Origin: CAYNXB01 sp964401045
Lineage (GTDB): Bacteria; Pseudomonadota; Alphaproteobacteria; Sphingomonadales; Sphingomonadaceae
Assembly (NCBI GenBank): GCA_964401045.1
Contig: CAYNXB010000086.1
Location: 1-10,165, forward strand
DNA: 10,165 nucleotides
Reading direction: 5' to 3'
Shown here: in pieces, positions 6,159 through 10,165 of the stretch
Numbering within the stretch: the stretch's first letter is position 1
How the letters are laid out: each line of letters begins with the position of its first letter
The notes under the pieces: generated by a model
Told to the model about the DNA's origin: nothing
The model's database searches: none
What the model saw: only the letters and a program-made list of their open reading frames with translations
Made by a program: the position numbers and the translations under genes

Positions 6159-8585
6159 ATGAATCGAGCGAACCACGTTCGCCGCAATCGGACGATCGCG
6201 GCCAATTTATTGTTGGGTTGCGCATGCGCCGCCGGGGCAATCGCGCTTCCGCTGACCAGTGCTTCGGCACAGGATGCCGAGGGCGAAAACCCGGTTGCGC
6301 AGGGCGATCAGTCTACCCGCGATGGCGGCGAAATCCTCGTCACCGCGCGGCGGCGCGAAGAGTCCCTGCAGGAAACGCCGATCGCTGTCTCGGCGTTCAG
6401 TGCCGAAGTGCTCGCGGAGCGGCAGATCCAGCAGACCTCGGATCTCGAGCGGATCACGCCCAGCCTGCAATTCAAGCCGGCCGGGCAGCTTTCGGGCAAC
6501 TCCGCCTCGTCGGTGGTGTTCATCCGCGGCGTCGGCCAGCTCGATCCCACGGCCGCGGTTGATCCGGGTGTCGGCATCTACATAGACGAAGTCTACGTCG
6601 GGCGCGCGGTCGGTGGCACGATCGAGTTCGGCGACATCGCCGGGGTCGAGGTCCTCCGCGGCCCGCAGGGGACGCTGTTCGGCCGCAACACCATCGGCGG
6701 CGCGATCCTGGTGCGCACGCAGGCGCCGGAATTCGGCGAATTCTCCGGTCGCGCCCGCGTCCGCGTCGGCAGCGACGACCTTTACGAAGGCTTCGCGGCG
6801 CTCAACGTGCCGCTGGGCGATACGGTCGCCGCGCGCGTTTCGGGCGGCTTCCGCAAGCGTGATGGCTATGTGATCCGCGAATACGACGGGCTCGACCTCG
6901 GCAATGAGGACGTGATGACGCTGAACGGCGCGCTGCGGTTCGAGCCGACCTCGGATTTCGAAGTTTCGCTTCGGGCCGACTACACCAAGCGGGACGAGAA
7001 CGGCGCGCCGTTCACGTTCGCCGGGATCAACGAGAACGCCCCGATTCCCGCGATCGTCAGCGTTGCGGCCGGCTGTCCCGGCGCGAAGATCCCGTTCTCC
7101 CCGATCGCACCCGGCGATCCACGCTTCGGCGCGCCTTCGGTGCCGATGATCGACGATGCGCGCTGCGCGAACGATTTCCAGGGACGCGGCAACTTCGTCA
7201 ACGGCGGCACGGCCGATGTTCTGAGCACGTCCGAAATCTGGGGCGTATCGGGCACCGTCCGCTACAATCTCACCGACAGCCTGACGCTGAAAAGCATTAC
7301 CGCCTACCGCTCGACTGAATCCCGCGGCATCCGCGATGCCGACAACACGCCGTTCGTGATCATCACCACCGACGTCGGCGGCAAGTCGAAGCAGTTTAGC
7401 CAGGAAGTGCAGCTGCAATATGACCGCGGCATCGTCAGCGGCATTGCCGGCGCATATTACTTCGATGAGGACACGTTCGAACGCGCGACCGTGCCGCTGG
7501 CGTTCCCGCCGTCGCCGCCGGTCATTTCCTCGCTCCTGGCAGGCGGGCCGGGTTCGCGCGATCTCCAGCTCTCGAACCTCGAGACCAAGTCATGGGCGGC
7601 GTTCGGCGAAGTTTCGGTCGAAGCGGCGACGGGTCTCGAGCTGACCGGCGGGCTGCGGTACACCAAGGACCGCAAGTATTATCAGGGCACTGTCCTGAAC
7701 CTGTTCCCGGCCACGCTTCCCGATCCCGACCCGTTGCCGACCAAGGCAACCTCGGAAGGCGGGCCGCTGTTCATCTTCAACCATCCGTACAGGGACAGCT
7801 TCTCCGCGCTCACCGGCTCGGCAAGCGTCAAGTACCGGTTTACCGACTGGCTCAACGGCTACGTGTCGTACGCCAAGAGCTTCAAGTCGGGCGGGTTCAA
7901 CACACGCTACAACGCCGCTCCTCCCGGCAACGAACCGGTGCCGTTCGATGAGGAGACGGTGGATTCCTACGAAGTCGGCGCGAAGATGGAGTTCGGCGAC
8001 GCCCGGCTTAACCTCGCCGCGTTTCAGGCCAACTACAAGGACATCCAGCTGGTGTTCCGCCAGGGCGTGGTGCCGCTGCTGTTCAATGCCGGCGAGGCGC
8101 GTATCCGCGGCTTCGAGGCGGAGTTCAGCTATCGTCCGTACAAGGCGCTGACGTTCGATGCCGCGGTCAGCATCCTGGACGACGACATCCTCTCGATCAC
8201 GCCCGTCCCCGGCGCGACCGCGACGGTCGCCCCGGGCGACGACTTGCCGCTCACGCCCTCGTTCCAGGGCAACTTCGGCGTCGGCTACGAAATTCCGCTC
8301 AGCGACCGCTTCACTTTGACGCCGCGGTTCGACGGTAGCTACACCTCGCGCATCGTGTTCATCACCGGGAGCATTCCGGAGATCGAGCAGGGCGGGTATT
8401 TCGTGGGCAACGCCTCACTCGCGCTTGGGATCGACGATCGTTTCACGGTCACGGCGGGCGTGATCAACCTGTTCGACGAGGAATATCTGATTCAGGGCAA
8501 TGCATCGCTCGGCACGCTGGGCTATGCGGAGCGAATGTTCGCACGTCCGCGTAATTGGTATGTGCAGGTGGCTGCCCGGTTCTAG
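6159..8585 (+). CDS. TonB-dependent outer-membrane receptor, substrate unknown
   Basis: An 808-residue outer-membrane active transporter driven by TonB-ExbB-ExbD. The ATG at 6159 follows AAGGG (6147-6151) by 7 bases; an in-frame GTG at 6120 would add 13 residues before the signal peptide and is less likely. The signal peptide is about 1-37, with predicted cleavage at SASA|QDAE. A TonB-box-like EILVTAR lies at 58-64. The plug domain, about 68-185, includes SVVFIRGVGQ, PGVGIYIDEVYVGR and the hallmark RGPQGTLFGRNTIGGAI. The remainder is a beta-barrel ending in the aromatic WYVQVAARF typical of outer-membrane proteins. A long extracellular loop near residues 300-340 has two cysteines (AAGCPG and DARCAN) that could form a disulfide. 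It belongs to the large sphingomonad receptor group, not an obvious siderophore type. Its neighbours, a MarR regulator and an aldehyde dehydrogenase, hint at uptake of an organic, perhaps aromatic, compound. Confidence 0.93.
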   Translation: MNRANHVRRNRTIAANLLLGCACAAGAIALPLTSASAQDAEGENPVAQGDQSTRDGGEILVTARRREESLQETPIAVSAFSAEVLAERQIQQTSDLERITPSLQFKPAGQLSGNSASSVVFIRGVGQLDPTAAVDPGVGIYIDEVYVGRAVGGTIEFGDIAGVEVLRGPQGTLFGRNTIGGAILVRTQAPEFGEFSGRARVRVGSDDLYEGFAALNVPLGDTVAARVSGGFRKRDGYVIREYDGLDLGNEDVMTLNGALRFEPTSDFEVSLRADYTKRDENGAPFTFAGINENAPIPAIVSVAAGCPGAKIPFSPIAPGDPRFGAPSVPMIDDARCANDFQGRGNFVNGGTADVLSTSEIWGVSGTVRYNLTDSLTLKSITAYRSTESRGIRDADNTPFVIITTDVGGKSKQFSQEVQLQYDRGIVSGIAGAYYFDEDTFERATVPLAFPPSPPVISSLLAGGPGSRDLQLSNLETKSWAAFGEVSVEAATGLELTGGLRYTKDRKYYQGTVLNLFPATLPDPDPLPTKATSEGGPLFIFNHPYRDSFSALTGSASVKYRFTDWLNGYVSYAKSFKSGGFNTRYNAAPPGNEPVPFDEETVDSYEVGAKMEFGDARLNLAAFQANYKDIQLVFRQGVVPLLFNAGEARIRGFEAEFSYRPYKALTFDAAVSILDDDILSITPVPGATATVAPGDDLPLTPSFQGNFGVGYEIPLSDRFTLTPRFDGSYTSRIVFITGSIPEIEQGGYFVGNASLALGIDDRFTVTAGVINLFDEEYLIQGNASLGTLGYAERMFARPRNWYVQVAARF

Positions 8586-8602
8586 CCACTGTTTTTGTGA
8601 TC

Positions 8603-8631
8603 TGCCGCGGGCGCTACGCCGGCCCGCGGCA
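8603..8631. other. Strong intergenic hairpin between receptor and aldehyde dehydrogenase genes
   Basis: TGCCGCGGGC (8603-8612) and GCCCGCGGCA (8622-8631) form a perfect 10-base-pair stem with a 9-base loop. It lies 17 bases after the receptor stop and just before the ribosome site of the next gene. There is no following T-tract; the only T-run (8592-8596) is before it. It may attenuate read-through, or stabilise or partition the transcript, rather than act as a standard terminator. Confidence 0.5.
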
Positions 8632-8653
8632 CCCATGAGAGGAACGCAAACGA

Positions 8654-10054
8654 GTGAAATTCGAACGGATCAACCCGCTTACCGGGGAAACCGCGTCTTC
8701 GGCGGATGCGATGCAACCTGGGGATATTCCCGCGATCGCGAGCAAGGCGCAGCAGGGCTTTGCGATCTGGTCGCAGCTGGGGCCGAATGCCCGGCGCGCG
8801 GTGCTGATGAAGGCGGCGGAGCGGCTTGAAGCGAAGAAGGACGACTTCGTCGCGGCGATGATGGGGGAAATCGGCGCGACTGCGGGCTGGGCGATGTTCA
8901 ACCTCGGGCTGGCGGCCGGAATGGTGCGGGAGGCGGCGGCGCTCACCACCCAGATCAGCGGCGAGGTGATTCCGTCGGATAAGCCCGGCTGTCTGGCAAT
9001 GGCGCTGCGGGAGCCGGTCGGCGTGATCCTCGGCATAGCGCCGTGGAATGCGCCGATCATCCTCGGCGTGCGCGCGATCGCGGTGCCGTTGGCGTGCGGC
9101 AACGCGGTGATCCTCAAGGCGAGCGAGAACTGCCCGCGCACCCATGCGCTGATCATCGAGGCGTTTTCCGAAGCGGGCTTCCCGGAAGGCGTGGTCAACG
9201 TCGTCACCAATGCGCCTGCGGATGCGGGCGAGGTGGTGGGGGCCCTGATCGACGCGCCCGAAGTGCGACGGATCAACTTCACCGGCTCGACCGGCGTCGG
9301 GCGGATCATCGCCAAGCGCGCGGCCGAACACTTGAAGCCGGTGCTGCTCGAACTCGGCGGCAAGGCGCCGATGCTGGTGCTCGAGGACGCCGATCTCGAT
9401 GAGGCGGTCAAGGCCGCCGCGTTCGGCGCGTTCATGAACCAGGGCCAGATCTGCATGTCGACCGAGCGGATCATCGTGGTCGATGCAGTGGCTGACGAAT
9501 TCGCCGCCAGGTTCAAGGAGAAGGTCGGCGGCATGGCGGTCGGTGATCCGCGCCAGGGCAACACCCCGCTCGGCGCGGTGGTCGACACCAGGACGGTCGA
9601 GTGCGTGACCGCGCTGATCGAGGATGCGCTCGCCAAGGGCGCCGAACAACTCACCGGCGGCGAGACGACTCAGAATGTCCTGATGCCCGCGCATGTGATC
9701 GACAAGGTCACGCCGGACATGCGGCTGTTCCGCGACGAGAGCTTCGGTCCGGTGGTCGGCATCGCGCGTGCGCGCGATGCGGAGCATGCGGTGGAACTCG
9801 CCAATGACACCGAATACGGCCTCTCCGCCTCGGTGTTCACCCGCGACATCGCCAAGGGTCTGGAGATCGCGCGCCGTATCCAGTCGGGCATCTGCCACGT
9901 CAACGGGCCGACCGTGCATGATGAAGCGCAAATGCCGTTTGGCGGCACGAAAGCGTCGGGCTACGGCCGCTTCGGCGGCAAGGCCGGGATCGACGCGTTC
10001 ACCGAGCTGCGCTGGATCACGATCGAGACCCAGCCGGGGCATTATCCGATCTGA
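8654..10054 (+). CDS. NAD(P)-dependent aldehyde dehydrogenase, salicylaldehyde/vanillin dehydrogenase-like
   Basis: A cytoplasmic enzyme expected to oxidise an aldehyde to the acid with NAD(P)+. The 466 residues cover the full fold, slightly shorter than the usual 480-490. Catalytic and cofactor features are complete: Asn132 in APWNAP, Lys155 in ILKASE, FTGSTGVG (209-216), general base Glu233 in LLELGGKAP, nucleophile Cys267 in NQGQICMST, and Glu362 in RDESFGPV. The segment around 107-160 (PSDKPG, then IAPWNAPIILGVRAIA and PLACGN) resembles salicylaldehyde and related aromatic aldehyde dehydrogenases, so an aromatic substrate is plausible but not proven. The start is a GTG at 8654 with GAGAGGAA (8637-8644) 9 bases before it; the nearby ATG at 8635 is out of frame. 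It follows the receptor gene by 68 bases with a hairpin between and is probably cotranscribed in part. Confidence 0.93.
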   Translation: MKFERINPLTGETASSADAMQPGDIPAIASKAQQGFAIWSQLGPNARRAVLMKAAERLEAKKDDFVAAMMGEIGATAGWAMFNLGLAAGMVREAAALTTQISGEVIPSDKPGCLAMALREPVGVILGIAPWNAPIILGVRAIAVPLACGNAVILKASENCPRTHALIIEAFSEAGFPEGVVNVVTNAPADAGEVVGALIDAPEVRRINFTGSTGVGRIIAKRAAEHLKPVLLELGGKAPMLVLEDADLDEAVKAAAFGAFMNQGQICMSTERIIVVDAVADEFAARFKEKVGGMAVGDPRQGNTPLGAVVDTRTVECVTALIEDALAKGAEQLTGGETTQNVLMPAHVIDKVTPDMRLFRDESFGPVVGIARARDAEHAVELANDTEYGLSASVFTRDIAKGLEIARRIQSGICHVNGPTVHDEAQMPFGGTKASGYGRFGGKAGIDAFTELRWITIETQPGHYPI

Positions 10055-10110
10055 ACATGGCCGGCCGACCGGCACTATCCCCGTACTGACTGGTTTTGGA
10101 GATTACGAAG

Positions 10111-10165
10111 ATGGCGCAGCCGTCGCAGCCTGATCCTCGTCCCGAGGAAGAGACCGTCCGTTACG
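10111..10165 (+). CDS. Start of an unidentified gene (3' end outside window)
   Basis: An open frame starts at the ATG at 10111, preceded by GGAG (10098-10101) with 9 bases between, and runs to the window edge as MAQPSQPDPRPEEETVRY. It lies 56 bases after the aldehyde dehydrogenase in the same direction and is probably part of the same transcription unit. Eighteen residues are too few to name a family. Confidence 0.55.
   Translation, partial: MAQPSQPDPRPEEETVRY

Noticed and set aside
6207..7418. A 403-codon minus-strand open frame inside the receptor gene
   Set aside because: Low-complexity Arg/Ala/Asp composition with no domain pattern; it mirrors the codon bias of the real receptor gene.
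8582..10075. A 497-codon open frame on the minus strand opposite the aldehyde dehydrogenase
   Set aside because: Its Arg/His/Asp-rich composition is that of a shadow frame in GC-rich DNA, and the plus strand encodes a complete enzyme with all catalytic residues.

Overview
The window is chromosomal DNA from a high-GC alphaproteobacterium, most likely a sphingomonad (Sphingomonadales). This rests on the GC-rich codon use, the style of the TonB-dependent receptor, the order serS-surE-LysM/M23, and a paired-hairpin intergenic repeat of a kind I associate with sphingomonad genomes. The assignment is inference; no rRNA or other taxonomic marker is present. No mobile element, CRISPR array, tRNA or rRNA was seen. 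A 100-base run of N marks an assembly gap inside serS.

Left part (1-1533). The 5' four fifths of rimO (tRNA-type methylthiotransferase acting on ribosomal protein S12) runs leftward off the window edge. Divergent from it is a small membrane protein of the DUF1761 type.

Centre (1530-5467). A leftward, tightly packed gene group reads serS, surE, a LysM/M23 protein, then a two-helix potassium channel with an RCK domain. The last three genes overlap by ATGA/GTGA-type 4-base junctions, so they are probably translationally coupled. The M23 protein has lost both catalytic histidines but keeps the zinc ligands. Together with its place next to surE (as for nlpD in Escherichia coli), this suggests an NlpD/DipM-like amidase activator rather than an active endopeptidase. 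The 120-base spacer between serS and surE carries a REP/BIME-like pair of inverted hairpins whose differences are all compensatory.

Right part (5539-10165). A MarR-type regulator reads leftward and is divergent from a TonB-dependent outer-membrane receptor. The receptor is followed in the same direction by an aldehyde dehydrogenase resembling the salicylaldehyde/vanillin dehydrogenase group, then by the first 18 codons of another gene. A perfect GTTATC-GTA-GATAAC palindrome fills the spacer of a candidate receptor promoter. The simplest reading is a small inducible module that takes up a substrate, perhaps aromatic, and oxidises an aldehyde, with the MarR protein as local switch. The substrate is unknown.

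I do not see a wholly new system. The most interesting items are the degenerate M23 protein in the surE group, a possible internal start that would make a free RCK subunit of the channel, the structured repeat, and the MarR/receptor control region.
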